Positions 1 through 10,067 of a stretch of DNA of 64,000 bases are shown in pieces; position 1 is the first letter of the stretch; each line of letters begins with the position of its first letter. The translations under genes and the position numbers were made by a program. The notes under the pieces were generated by a model, which was given only the letters and a program-made list of their open reading frames with translations, was not told where the DNA came from and did no database searches. The DNA comes from Owenia fusiformis (taxonomy: Eukaryota; Annelida; Polychaeta; Sabellida; Oweniidae): NCBI GenBank assembly GCA_903813345.2, contig CAIIXF020000012.1, forward strand, positions 25,310,184-25,374,183. The letters run 5' to 3'.

Positions 1-722
1 TAATTAACAGTTATGTCAAAGTGTAAACTCTTGTAGCTAATTAACTTAAATTAGCCATTATTTTCCAAGGTATTGTGTTTTGTGTTAATTGGCTCAATAT
101 TTATTTATATTAATTTTATATTAATAATTTTACATGTACGACTCTCACGGCCATATCTATACTCTACATGAACATAAATTCAAATTATTGACAATAATTT
201 CATTTATGGCAATGTGAGAGTCGGTTAAGGTTTAGGTATGAACAAGCCCTAAGAAGACCATTCCCCGGTTATCCCAGGTAAATGTTTCTGGTAAGTTACA
301 CTGAACGAAACATCAAGCTTCAGATCTCGAGAGTACGAGATGAGACTTCAGACGAGATTTCGATAGGATTGTAGTTGGAGGGTTTTCTCCCTAGGTGCGT
401 ACAAAATCCATTAACATCAATGTAAGTTATACATTTCGATTCTTTTCCCTCACCTCCTTCCCCAGCTTACACCACCAGTTGGAGATTTATTTTCGCCCAA
501 GAAGATGAGTTGGAGATGGTATTATAATATATCCAATTGAGCTAATTAACAGTTATGTCAAAGTGTAAACTCTTGTAGCTAATTAACTTAAATTAGCCAT
601 TATTTTCCAAGGTATTGTGTTTTGTGTTAATTGGCTCAATATTTATTTATATTAATTTTATATTAATAATTTTACATGTACGACTCTCACGGCCATATCT
701 ATACTCTACATGAACATAAATA
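1..722. repeat. Direct repeat, 180-bp copies 542 bp apart
   Basis: Bases 1-180 recur almost exactly at 543-722; both copies run from TAATTAACAGTTATG to CATGAACATAAAT. The copies diverge abruptly at the same point. Bases 181-542 between them show no gene. This is either a tandem repeat of 542-bp unit cut by the left edge, or the ends of an insertion. The copies do not start TG or end CA, so LTRs are not supported. Confidence 0.8.
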
Positions 723-761
723 TAAATCTGACCCTCGTATGATGTTATTAGTTGTTATTTT

Positions 762-854
762 TTCTGATTTGGATATTTATTTTTTCTTATTTTCTTGCAT
801 ACAAGGGTCGGTGTATGCAAAGAAAATGATAAAAAATAAATATCCAAATAAGAA
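762..854. repeat. Hairpin, 42-bp arms
   Basis: The arm at 762-803 (TTTGGATATTTATTTTTTC core) is the near-complement of 812-854, with an 8-base loop. It lies directly beside the second copy of the 180-bp repeat. It looks like a small hairpin-type element. Bases 855-1410 show nothing recognisable. Confidence 0.6.
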
Positions 855-1410
855 CAAGGAATATCGAAGAACAGCATACAACGGTCGGATTTATATGACT
901 AGATCTAGGCCTAGTCAAATGATGAAAATCAAATCAAATTTTTAGATTCATTCAGTTGCTATATCTATATCTGGCGACACATATTTCGATTTATTTCGAA
1001 TCGTGGTAGCCTAACTTACATGAATGCTGCTTTGTTTTCAATATTATAGCACTTAGACTTAGTAAAAACTAAAAATGTGAAAATACTTACACTTCTCTGT
1101 AGAACGAAAATCAAATTTGGTGGAATATTTCCATTAGCCAATCAAATTCGTGAATTTTTAATCTCGCCTGAAATCGCGCAAGATCTCGGAAGCAACTTCC
1201 ACTTCCGGGTAAATATGTTTTGATTTTTTTGTTTATATTTTGGCTTTTTTGACACATCTAATACTAGTTTTGAGGTTGCTTGCTCATACAAAGTTTTCAT
1301 AGATAAACTATTTACTTTTCTGAAAACTATCGAAGCTTAGATCTGAGTTATAGGCTACTCTAGCCTATCAGTTTCCCAATGTATGTTTTTCCCGCCTATT
1401 CCGTAGATCT

Positions 1411-1803
1411 AGAGTCCATTTCACTGCTTCAGTTCGTCAGTAGAACGGCAAAAATAAGAAATTGGGAGACTATTGTGCAATAATATATGGAAAAGTATAT
1501 TCATAATGTACATGAATGACATTTGTATATTTCAGATTTTTTAGTTTTTTGTGCAATAAGCCTGTGCCGTCTTGTAATTTGAAGAATTTCAGCCATGTAA
1601 ATCTTATTGAAAATAACATGGCAGAGAAACATCCAAATATAAGAGGCCACACACTTTATAAGCCAAACTAGAAGCAATCCAGGATATACAAATGTCATTC
1701 ATGTACATTATGAATATACTTTTCCATATATTATTGCACAATGGTCTCCCAATTTCTTATTTTTGCCGTTCTACTGACGAACTGAAGCAGTGAAATGGAC
1801 TCT
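1411..1803. repeat. Inverted repeat with 120-bp arms
   Basis: 1411-1530 and 1684-1803 are reverse complements along about 120 bp, with very few mismatches. They flank a 153-bp spacer. The arms do not encode anything recognisable. The overlapping minus-strand frames here are products of the inverted arms. A MITE or a locally inverted duplication would explain it. Bases 1804-2105 show nothing. Confidence 0.85.
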
Positions 1804-2105
1804 ACTAACTCGTAACTGGGTACCACAGATCCGGAGCTAGATCCAGCCCCTATTGGTAGTAGGCTCAAAGGATAAATGGGAAGATGAGACACAAGCCAAA
1901 CATGATTCATCAAAAAAATGACCACCTAAAAGTATGACCCTCGTACTGACCTTTATTTCCATCTGTCAAACATTGATTGATCAATATTTACCCTATAATC
2001 TCTTCTTTATGTATTAGTTTGAATGGTTGGATGATATCAATTATTGACGCTGTAAATCAAATTTTCCTGGGATATTTCTTTCAAATTTTCAGAGCATAAA
2101 GAAGA

Positions 2106-2378
2106 TACATTTAATGGAGTGTTTCGGTAATTTCCCGGCAATGTCCGATGTTGTTCGTCTCTCAAATTACGTCACATCGCAACAAACAGCCAATGAAAGT
2201 AATGATCGTGTAGCCTAACAATCCGTTATTATTGTTTGTACAGGATTACGTCATGGGGTTTCTTGGTAATCTCTGATGTGACGTCATCCGGAGTGGCGTC
2301 ATATTCTCAGAAAAGACATTTGACTTTGGGAATAAACATTTGAATAACGGAAATAGCCGAAGCGCTCCATTAAATATA
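2106..2378. mobile_element. MITE-like element with CRE-type motifs
   Basis: The ends form an imperfect inverted repeat built on ATTTAATGGAG (left) and CTCCATTAAAT (right), about 270 bp apart. Inside are TACGTCA and TGACGTCA motifs plus a CCAAT box (2190s-2290s). No target duplication could be fixed with confidence. Bases 2379-2672 show nothing else. Confidence 0.45.
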
Positions 2379-3044
2379 CGGTTGCTTATTTGATGCTTTT
2401 ATCAACAGATGCTTCATTGAATTAGTGATTGGAGATGAAGGTAACAACAGTATGCATCATTTGAGGTATGACATGTGATATTTATTGATAAACTGACTCC
2501 AAAACCAAGGAAATATAAATTTTCCGAAGATTTTGTGTCTTGTCCTTGAGTATATTTATTGAGCCTAGACACCACTGAAGAAGAGGTAATCTGGCAGAGG
2601 TCTGTGTGTACGAAGCACGGTTTTTGCCCCAGACACGGGAACAAGAGTTCATCCTTTTCTACATTAGCTATACAGTGTGGGCCAAAAATTTTTGCAACCT
2701 TTTTAGAAGGCAAAAAAAGTATCATAACATTATGGTATTGACATGAATTTTTTTTTACAGAAACTTAAGGATAGGCATATTTTACCATTCAAAAACTTAA
2801 GCTAATACTGACTTTAAATTTTTTTGTCAGATGTTTGAATATTAATGGTAAATTGTCCATTTGTCAGAGATTTACCATTTTTCCTAGAAAATCTGACTTT
2901 CTATGATTTTATGTGATCAACAATAACACATTCATTATGTTTACTAAATCTGTTTCAATCTTTGATAACTGTTTAACCAATGTCTAGTACAGGTTTACAT
3001 CAGTATCTAGTCACTATGGTAATATTGTTCTATGCATCCGCCTT

Positions 3045-3261
3045 TCACTTTCACAATCACATGGAGACGAGAACTGAATTGGTCAATGGCGAGATCCAGC
3101 AGTTCTTGTGGTAGTCGTCTCCACTTATCCTGCAGAACTTCTTATAGTTGATCAATAATTTGTGGGGTATAACCATTAACTACAATACATTGCTCCAGGT
3201 GCCCCCATGTGTGATAGTCCCAGGGGTTGGCATCTGGTGTATTGGATGGCCATTCGACTCA
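3045..3261 (-). pseudogene. Transposase C-terminal fragment (maT/Tc1-like)
   Basis: Read from 3261 downward the minus strand gives EWPSNTPDANPWDYHTWGHL, then a stop, then a helical tail (KWRRLPQELLDLAIDQF). This matches the 'WPPxSPDxNPxDYxxWG' block around the third catalytic acidic residue and the tail of maT/Tc1-type transposases. It is separated from, and inverted relative to, the second-aspartate block on the plus strand. Confidence 0.75.
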
Positions 3262-3465
3262 GGACTAATCTTCTTCAAAAGGGACATCTTTCAAGAATGG
3301 GGGCTCTTTCAGCCCCAAGTGATTACATATTCCAGCAGGATAGCGCTCTTGACCATAGACCAAAAGTCACTATGGAATATCTGGAGCAAAATACCCCCTG
3401 ATTCATTAGTCCTGATGAATAGCCGCCCAATACACCACTTAACGAAGATTGCAGCAGATTTAGTG
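3262..3465 (+). pseudogene. Transposase catalytic-core fragment (maT/Tc1-like)
   Basis: The plus-strand frame reads YIFQQDSALDHRPKVTMEYL, the block around the second catalytic Asp of Tc1/mariner transposases (usual form FQQDxxPxH). After a stop and a frame change, a PPNTPLNED remnant follows. It is head-to-head with the C-terminal fragment at the preceding bases, which implies an internal inversion in this copy. Confidence 0.75.
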
Positions 3466-3732
3466 AACATAATAAATGTTCTATCGATGATCACATAAAA
3501 TTATAGAAAATCACATTTTCTAGGAAAATCGGTAAATCGGACACATGAACAATTTACCATTAATATTCAAACATCTGACAAAAAAATGTGTAGTCAGTAT
3601 TAGCTTAAGTATTTGAATGGTAAAATATGCCTATCCTTAAGTTTCTGTAAAAAAAATTTCATGTCAAAACCATAATGTTATGATACTTTTTTTGCCTTCT
3701 GAAAAGGTTGCAAAATTATTTGGCCCACCCTG

Positions 3733-5034
3733 TACAGTGACTGGGAGGGGGATTTAATATTTTTTACATTAGTTATACAGTGACTGGGGGTAGTAATTTA
3801 TATCCAATAGACTGAATATCTTGAGAATTCAGTCTATTTATCATTATGTCCCACCTGTGGGTGAAAACAGGAAACTTCCTGCACATAAATTTTAGGAAGC
3901 TTCACTTCCCAAAAATAAACATTATAACAGTAGTAAGGTATAATTAAATGCTATAAAAAGTAACACAGCGTATTGTCAAATGGAAATAAAGCTAGGGGAA
4001 GTAACAAATATGAAAATTAATTAACCCCATCAGCCATTTTGAATGGCACTTCCTATGTAAACAAATAATTTTCAATCCCAAATTTTAATATATTTGGGCT
4101 ATAGTCTGAGTATTTTCATTTCAAATTTCAAAAAATATTTCAGACTAGAGGATATAGTCTAGGTTTTTGCCTTAATTCATCTTCACTTCTTTTGAGATCT
4201 TCGTCTTCACCCTTTCAATTTACAATAAATCTCTGAACTCATCAAACCAATCTAAGTTCGTTGTTGAAATATGGACGACTTTCTATATATATCTGTTCAT
4301 TTCCCTGACATGATTGCATACATTGTAGTTAATGAGCCCGCATTTAGCATGTGTTCCTTCCAGCTCACTGATTGGTTGAAAAAAGGTCAGTGGGTTTGAA
4401 ATGATTTATGACCTGGTCCGTCTGTTGAAAGCCCAATGGTCACAGGCACCATCATACATGTACCGGTATAGTCTTCACTAAGAGGAGGGAAAGCCCCAGA
4501 GTTTTAAAGATGACAGACATAATTACGTCTCTTGCTTTCATTGGCTAGTTATCAAATACTACACTTCAATGGGATGTTTTTAATTGATATATGCATATTC
4601 CGTACACCTTTCTTTATCTTGATGTGAAATGAGAAGCTATGATATTGGTTAACACGCCAGAAATGAACATAATATTATTCGAAGCGTATTTCGAAAATTT
4701 TGAAACCGCCATTGATGACATAATTTGTTTGTCAACTTTTGACCAATCAGAGATGTATGTCATCTCAATACAGGTTTACATTATAAGCGTACATGTATGT
4801 CATCTTTGAACTCTGGTGTTAATCCCCCTCTGGTCTTCACTAGACAGAGGGTAGTGTATAACTATCACTCTGCACTCAGGGTTATGTTTGGCCACCTATA
4901 CTCAATGCATACAGCCCAATATTTCGTACCAATTCTTCCAAGGAGGTCTCATTCTGCGGCCTTGCATCAGGTTTCCAGCTGCCTTTGCATTTGTTCAATT
5001 CTCACTTATTATGTACATTATTTTTGTTTTTCAG
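3733..5034. other. No gene recognised; 5' flank of PAGR1
   Basis: Apart from a short repeated TACAGTGACTGGG block near 3733-3790, no gene or clear element is visible. The last part (about 4790-5034) ends in a pyrimidine-rich tract and a TTTTTCAG acceptor. A 5' untranslated exon may therefore lie in this stretch, but I cannot place it. Confidence 0.4.
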
Positions 5035-5049
5035 ATGGATGCATAATAG

Positions 5050-8000
5050 ATGAACCCTCCATTGATCGCCAGAATATTTGAGTCTAACATGGATACAGAC
5101 AAGGAAAAAGTTGATGACTGGCGTGTTGAATGCAGTGATGACGACGAGAGGTACAAACCTGCACCAATTGCAGGCCAATGGGAACCAGATCCCAAAGACA
5201 TTTTAAAACTCTATGAAAAGCTATCTAAAGGCGAGGAGTTAACTATGGAATGGACGATTCCACCAAGAAGGTCTCCATCCCCTCTTGAGAAAGATTTGGA
5301 CATGGAAGTTGCGGATACTGATTCTGAATCTCCCACACAACATGACAAGTATGTAACTTCACTTGTATGTTTAATTCCCCTATCCCACTTTATTATCCTA
5401 ATCAACGTTTAGGAAAAAATTTCAGGAAAACTCAAATAGTTTCAAACAATTTTGGTGATTTTCAATAAGATGGCTACATCTTTTAAAATGGTGGTACATT
5501 TTGTGCAAAATTTAGCATTTTATTTCAGCCAAGGTATATGTAGTGAGCATAAGCCTGCAGCGCCTGGTTGATAATTTAACATTTCTTTAATTTGTACACA
5601 CTTATAGTTTATTGTTTCTGCCTTTGTAAATCAGAAATGACCATTCAAATACAAATAACTCCTAAGATATCTCCAATGTTCTTTTTTATGTGCAAATCAC
5701 TTTTGACAACATGGTGAGCCTAGATGGATCACTCGCTTGTCCAATGCACTTATCAAGGTCAGTGCAATGCATAACTGTCTGTCAAATGATAACTTCAATT
5801 TTTTGAACCAAAGCACATTTTGTTGGAGTCCATGCTAGTACTTCGAAAGCCTCATTTTTTGGGAAATCTGCTTTTTTCAATATGTGAGCTCACAGAATGC
5901 TTCCACTATTATGTCCCAACCACATGTAAGACATCTGTTACAGTCTCCAACTTTTTGTGGCGGTGGTTGGTGTTTGGCATTCTGTGTCTGTAACAAATGG
6001 CAGTGGTGACATTTTGCGTATCAATGCCATGTATATTCTGGTTCTTCTATATTTAACTGACCCAGACTACAGTATGATACAACATAAACCATGTTGTCTT
6101 TTCCATGAATAGCCCCAGTGTATCATAGAATCAGTTGGCTACTTTTATGAACTTGCATTTTATTAAATTTCAGACCTGCAGCTCCAACAGAATTTGACTT
6201 TGATGACGATTTTGGAGACGGAGGCTTAGAAAAGATAACACCAAGGAAAACACCAGGTAACATTTTTAAACACATTTGCCGTTCCTTAAAAGATTTCTAA
6301 ATCAATGTTGATTTCTCATCTTACGTTATTTAACTTGAAGGGCCAATATCTAATTCTAATCTTAAATTACCCCACATTGTTTTTTTAATTTAGAATGGTA
6401 TTATGTTTTAAATTGCACGATCATAAATTCGATATAAACATTTTTTGTAATGATGAAAGCTTGGAAAAAAATTATGATGATAATTTCCAAAATTTTGCTT
6501 ATTGTTTTCATTCAGTTGCCTGTTGTGAAAAACTCATAAGAAAACCCATCATGGATACCTTAATTTTTTATCTTGGAAATTGTCAGGATTCTTTCTCAAC
6601 AAAATTCAACCAAACTTATACGAGTAGACATATATATATATTTATGAAAAACTCTAAGAAAATCCTGCATACTTACATAGCCTATTATTACCATCTCCTT
6701 TCAGGCACAAAGACTCCAAGAAGTACAAAGCGTGTCGCAAGATTTGATCAAATATTTAGTAGTGTAGTAATGGAAAAGAAGAATCAATTGAAGGCTAAAG
6801 ACAATTCAACACCACAGAGGCCTACTGAGAAAACAAAGGCAAGGACGTTAGCTACAGAATGAGGAGGGGAGGCACATAGCCAGGCTCTTGTTAGGAGGGG
6901 GGCAGCTTTGAAAAAATTCCAAAGTTGACAGATTTGACAATTTAATCCAAAACCATTTAAAAGTGCTCAAAATTGGTTTAAAAATGCAATATTTTGAAAA
7001 TATTTTAACCCTCCTCCTCCCTGGGAGTACGGGCCTGGAGTATCTGGAAGTGAGGATCATCTACCTCATACAATATGCCCTATTACAGTATTAGCTGCAT
7101 TGCATACATAACAGTGATCTCTCCAGGTTTTTTTTCTCAACAGGGAGCTTAATCTTGATTATACCAGTATACCACAGGGGCGGATCTGGGAACCAACAAG
7201 GGGGGCCAAATTTCAGGTCAGAGAAAAAATCAAAAAGGCCCATTTTTTGGGTTTTAAGGCCTTGTTTCGCCCAAATTTGTTTAGGGCCCAATTTTTAGCT
7301 CACATGGTGAGCTTTTGCAATCGCTCACTTGTCCGTCTGTCTGTCCGTCCGTCTGTCTGTCCGTCTGTCTGTCCGTCAACAATAGTGGCACGTTTTAAAA
7401 CCTCTGTCGATAGGATTCCTGTTTTAAGTTATTTCTGTTCAACATCAATACAGAAAACTCCCCTATGACTCCTGGTTCAAAAGCTTGCCTATTTTCAAAA
7501 TGGCCTCCATTTTTGTCTCGCGAAATTCACTTTTGACTGGCACGTTTTAAAACCTCTGTCGATAGGATTCCTGTTTTAAGTTATTTCTGTTCAACATCAA
7601 TACAGAAAACTCCCCTATGACTCCTGGTTCAAAAGCTCGCCTATTTTCAAAATGGCCGCCATTTTTGTCTCGCGAAATTCACTTTTGACCCATTTCCTAG
7701 CTTTACAAATAATTTCAGGTGTCCTATATTGTAAAAATCTGTGTCAATGTAAAGAGTAGATATATGAAATAATTTTGTTACAAAAAATCAGCGAAAAAAT
7801 TATATCTATTTTTTTATTTTCAGCCATTTTAGTTAACATTGATTTGTCCATCTGTCTCGCAAAATCCACTTTTGGACCATTTGCCTTAAACCCACTGTCA
7901 ATAGGATTCCTGTTTTAAGTTAATTTTGTTCAACATCAATACAAAAAACTCTCCTATGACTCTTGGTTCAAAAGCTCGCCTATTTTCAAAATGGTCACCA

Positions 8001-8759
8001 TTCTTGTCTCGCGAAATTCACTTTTGGCCCATTTCCTAGCTTTACAAATAATTTCAGCTGTCCTGCATTGTAAAAAGCCATGTCACTGTAAAGAGTAGTT
8101 GTATGAAATTTTGTTACAAAAAATCGGCAAAATATTATATCAGTTTTTTTTATTTTCAGCCATTTTAGTTAACATTGATTCGTCCATCTGTCTCTCAGTC
8201 AGTCAAAAAAAGTGGCAAGTTTTAAACCTCTGTCAACACTTTTTAAATCCTCTGTAGATAGGATTCCCGATTTAAAATAATTTTGTTCAACATCAATAAA
8301 GAAAAAAACCTGTGACTCCTGCTTCAAAATCTCGCCTAATTTCAAAATGGCCACCATTTTTGTCTCGGGAAATTCACTTTTGGTCCATTTCCTAGCTTTA
8401 CAAATAAGTTCAGGTGTCCTGCATTGTAAAAAGACATGTCTTTGTAAAGAGTAGTTGTATGAAATAATTTTGTCACAAAAAATCTGCAAAAAATTATACC
8501 CGTCTTTTTTATTTTCACTTTTGAGCAACACCATGTGAGCCCAGTACCCACGGTACTAATTTTTTTTCTGGGCCCACCCAAGGGGGGGGGGGGGGGGGGG
8601 CAGTGTACCATATCTGTATAAAATATCCCAATACTTAAACTTTTAGGCAGGTTGCTAACAAAATTTCAACAGGATGTGGATGCCATATACTTTGAAGATT
8701 TTCAATGGGACACAGATAAGAACCCGGTTGCTCTAATGCTGGGGAGATCGGAAATTTAA
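5050..8759 (+). CDS. PAGR1: PAGR1 (PA1): PTIP-associated acidic protein
   Basis: PAGR1 binds PTIP/PAXIP1 in the nuclear MLL3/MLL4 H3K4-methyltransferase complex. Exons: 5035-5348 (coding from the ATG at 5050 or 5089), 6174-6256, 6705-6846 and 8651-8759, all with GT..AG and matching phases. Exon 1 carries DDWRVECSDDD...KDILKLYEKL...IPPRRSPSPLE, like the human 'W-CSD...EIQRLYELL...LPRRPPTPE' region. Exon 2 has the hallmark PTEFDFDDDF then TPRKTPG. Exon 3 has KRVARFDQIFSSVVMEKK, like human KREARLDKVLSDMKRHKK. Exon 4 (LLTKFQQDVDAIYFEDFQWD...) joins through the second AG of TTTTAGGCAG and is the least certain. The model is about 210 aa against about 254 in human. If exon 4 is wrong, exon 3 runs to a TGA at 6860-6862 (179 aa). 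A short upstream frame (MDA-stop) precedes the ATG at 5050. AATAAA at 9144-9149 is a possible poly(A) signal. Confidence 0.88.
6174..6256 (+). CDS. PAGR1: PAGR1 exon 2
   Basis: TTTCAG|ACCTGCAGC to ACACCAG|GTAACA, entering in phase 2 and leaving in phase 1. It encodes the acidic PTEFDFDDDF motif, the most diagnostic part of the family, followed by a basic TPRKTPG stretch. Confidence 0.9.
6705..6846 (+). CDS. PAGR1: PAGR1 exon 3
   Basis: CTTTCAG|GCACAAAG acceptor. It encodes the basic helix ARFDQIFSSVVMEKK that matches the conserved C-terminal helix of PAGR1. The donor used here is GGAC|GTTAGC, which is weak. Without splicing the frame continues seven more codons to a TGA at 6860-6862. Confidence 0.75.
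6866..7037. mobile_element. Degenerate 'GTAGCCAGG' MITE
   Basis: The left end GGCACATAGCCAGG and right end GGAGTACGGGCCTGG are eroded forms of the CAGGCCCGTAGCCAGG / CCTGGCTACGGGCCTG ends seen cleanly at 42995-43155. The copy lies in the last PAGR1 intron. Its G-rich then C-rich interior is typical of the family in this window. Confidence 0.5.
7297..8540. repeat. AGCTCAC..GTGAGC element with internal tandem repeats
   Basis: It begins AGCTCACATGGTGAGC and ends CACCATGTGAGC, so the termini are inverted. After a (TGTC/CGTC)n tract at 7329-7378, a 150-bp block (GGATTCCTGTTTTAAG ... TCTCGCGAAATTCAC) occurs twice in tandem (about 7389 and 7539). It is then part of three longer units of roughly 350 bp. 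Each unit holds AAAATGG(C/T)C(G/A)CCAT, almost a self-complementary word. There is no coding capacity. It appears to split a flanking 'AGGGGCGGATCTGGG...CTGGGCCCACC' repeat. Confidence 0.75.
8651..8759 (+). CDS. PAGR1: Candidate PAGR1 terminal exon
   Basis: After a pyrimidine-rich tract the acceptor is TTTTAGGCAG, two AGs in tandem. Using the second one continues the frame of exon 3 for 35 codons (KFQQDVDAIYFEDFQWDTD...) to TAA. The composition is clearly protein-like and the phase fits. I know no equivalent in the human protein, so its membership of this gene rests on phase and position. Confidence 0.6.
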
Positions 8760-9994
8760 GATGTGATGCTTTAGGGCAAGCATACATGGATAGTAAACAA
8801 CTAGGGTTAACCACTCCTTGTTGAAAATGATGAATCGAAACTAGAACATTAAATCCTCTAGAATGAGGACTGATCATGAGGTATTTGTTAATGTCTAGCT
8901 ACTTTGACATTAAAAAATCATAAATGCTGATTTAATTGAAGTACCATATTAATTGGCAGTTTTACCTGAAGGTTCTGTGTAAATTTTTCGTGTGCAATTT
9001 AGTTTCGCGCTTTTCGCGATTGTGGTAAAAACGCGAAAATTGTTAGATTAAATTCATTGCATTTTGTGTTTTGTAAAATCTTTGTCAAGTGTTTTAGGCG
9101 ATAAATAAGGTACTAGGTAACAATGTCTGTTACAGTGGCTTCAAATAAACCCCAAAATTACGATGCAAAAGAGGTTAAGGTGCAGCACGTCATTGACCAA
9201 GATGACATAGTAGTAGGTGTACTTCGTGAAATTAGCGAAATTTAATAGCGGTGAAGTTGTGTTTTCTAAAAATTAAAACTCGCGAAATTTACTGGGAGTA
9301 CAGTAATTTTAAATAGGATTTTACCGTGCTGCCATCTTTATATCGCCCAAAAACCTATAATGATTAGCTGCAAGAATATTAGAAAGTTACTAAACATTAA
9401 AAGCACCATATATGGTCAAGTGATATATTTTAGTTTTAATTGAATTAAACCATCTACGGTGTATGTCTAGACCAATCCACTCAATCATCTTTTTGATATT
9501 ACAGTTCTGTCAAAATACAAAGGGTTCCAAAGTGGCTAATTTTTACTATGGAATAGAATTGAAATTTAAATGAATAAATATAATATATGAGAAGTACTCA
9601 CCAAGATTGTTGATTTAACTAGATTGAAAAAAAAATCATTATTCTTTACAGTCCCTCCATAAATATGGCATCTAGAATTCCAATCAGACAGACTTGATTT
9701 CCAACTTTAAGTTGTCAAACTTATGAAGGGGATGTAATATAATATTTAAGGCATGATCAATGTGTCTCTTCCTTCATCATACACCAACTTTCAGTTCCAA
9801 AAATATGAAGGGGGTGTAATTACTTAACTTATGAGGGGGGATGTAATATTTAAACCTGCACATCGCTCCAAAACGCAATATGTTGACATATATTGTTTTT
9901 ACACTTTCAAGCTCTAATATAAAGTTTATGTAAATAAAAATTGTTTTTTTCTGCGTAATATCAAAGAACAATCATTTAGTTAAAAAAATAAAAA
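8760..9994. other. Probable PAGR1 3' region; no other gene
   Basis: The first few hundred bases would be 3' untranslated sequence, with AATAAA at 9144-9149. TTTCGCG/CGCGAAA words cluster at 9000-9300 as in a decayed hairpin repeat. A fragment at 9705-9750 (GTAATATAATATTTAAG) recurs at 10400-10480. No coding signal is seen. Confidence 0.4.
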
Positions 9995-10067
9995 GGCGGG
10001 TGTGGGATCCGAACCCGGGCCTCCCGCGTGCTATGCGAGGACTCTACCCCTACACCACCGTGTCCTA
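9995..10067 (-). tRNA. tRNA-like sequence (AGC anticodon), probably a pseudogene
   Basis: The minus strand has an A-box-like GGTGTAGGGGTAGAG and a perfect anticodon stem (CTCGC/GCGGG, one T-G pair). The loop is ATAGCAC, giving anticodon AGC (Ala). A B-box-like GGTTCGGATCC is followed by TTTTT. The 5' and 3' acceptor strands do not pair and the T-stem has two mismatches, so it is probably a tRNA pseudogene or a tRNA-derived repeat head. The body closely resembles a tRNA-Gly pattern. Confidence 0.5.

Larger units (their letters stand above)
2673..3732. mobile_element. Tc1/mariner-class (maT-like) transposon, defective
   Basis: The element starts CAGTGTGGGCCAAA and ends TTTGGCCCACCCTG, flanked on both sides by TA, the target duplication of this superfamily. 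The terminal inverted repeats are about 245 bp (2673-2919 and 3489-3732). The 1060-bp body holds only transposase fragments in opposite orientations, so it cannot encode a working enzyme. It interrupts a short flanking sequence (ACATTAGYTATACAGTG) that recurs at about 3767. Confidence 0.9.

Noticed and set aside
1-722. LTR pair of a retrotransposon
   Set aside because: The 180-bp copies lack TG..CA ends, primer-binding site and polypurine tract, and only 362 bp separate them.
8579-8600. Long poly-G run (also 40770, 41410, 44090, 45122, 51190, 51560)
   Set aside because: Homopolymer tracts at the G-rich centres of MITEs and repeats; no function claimed.
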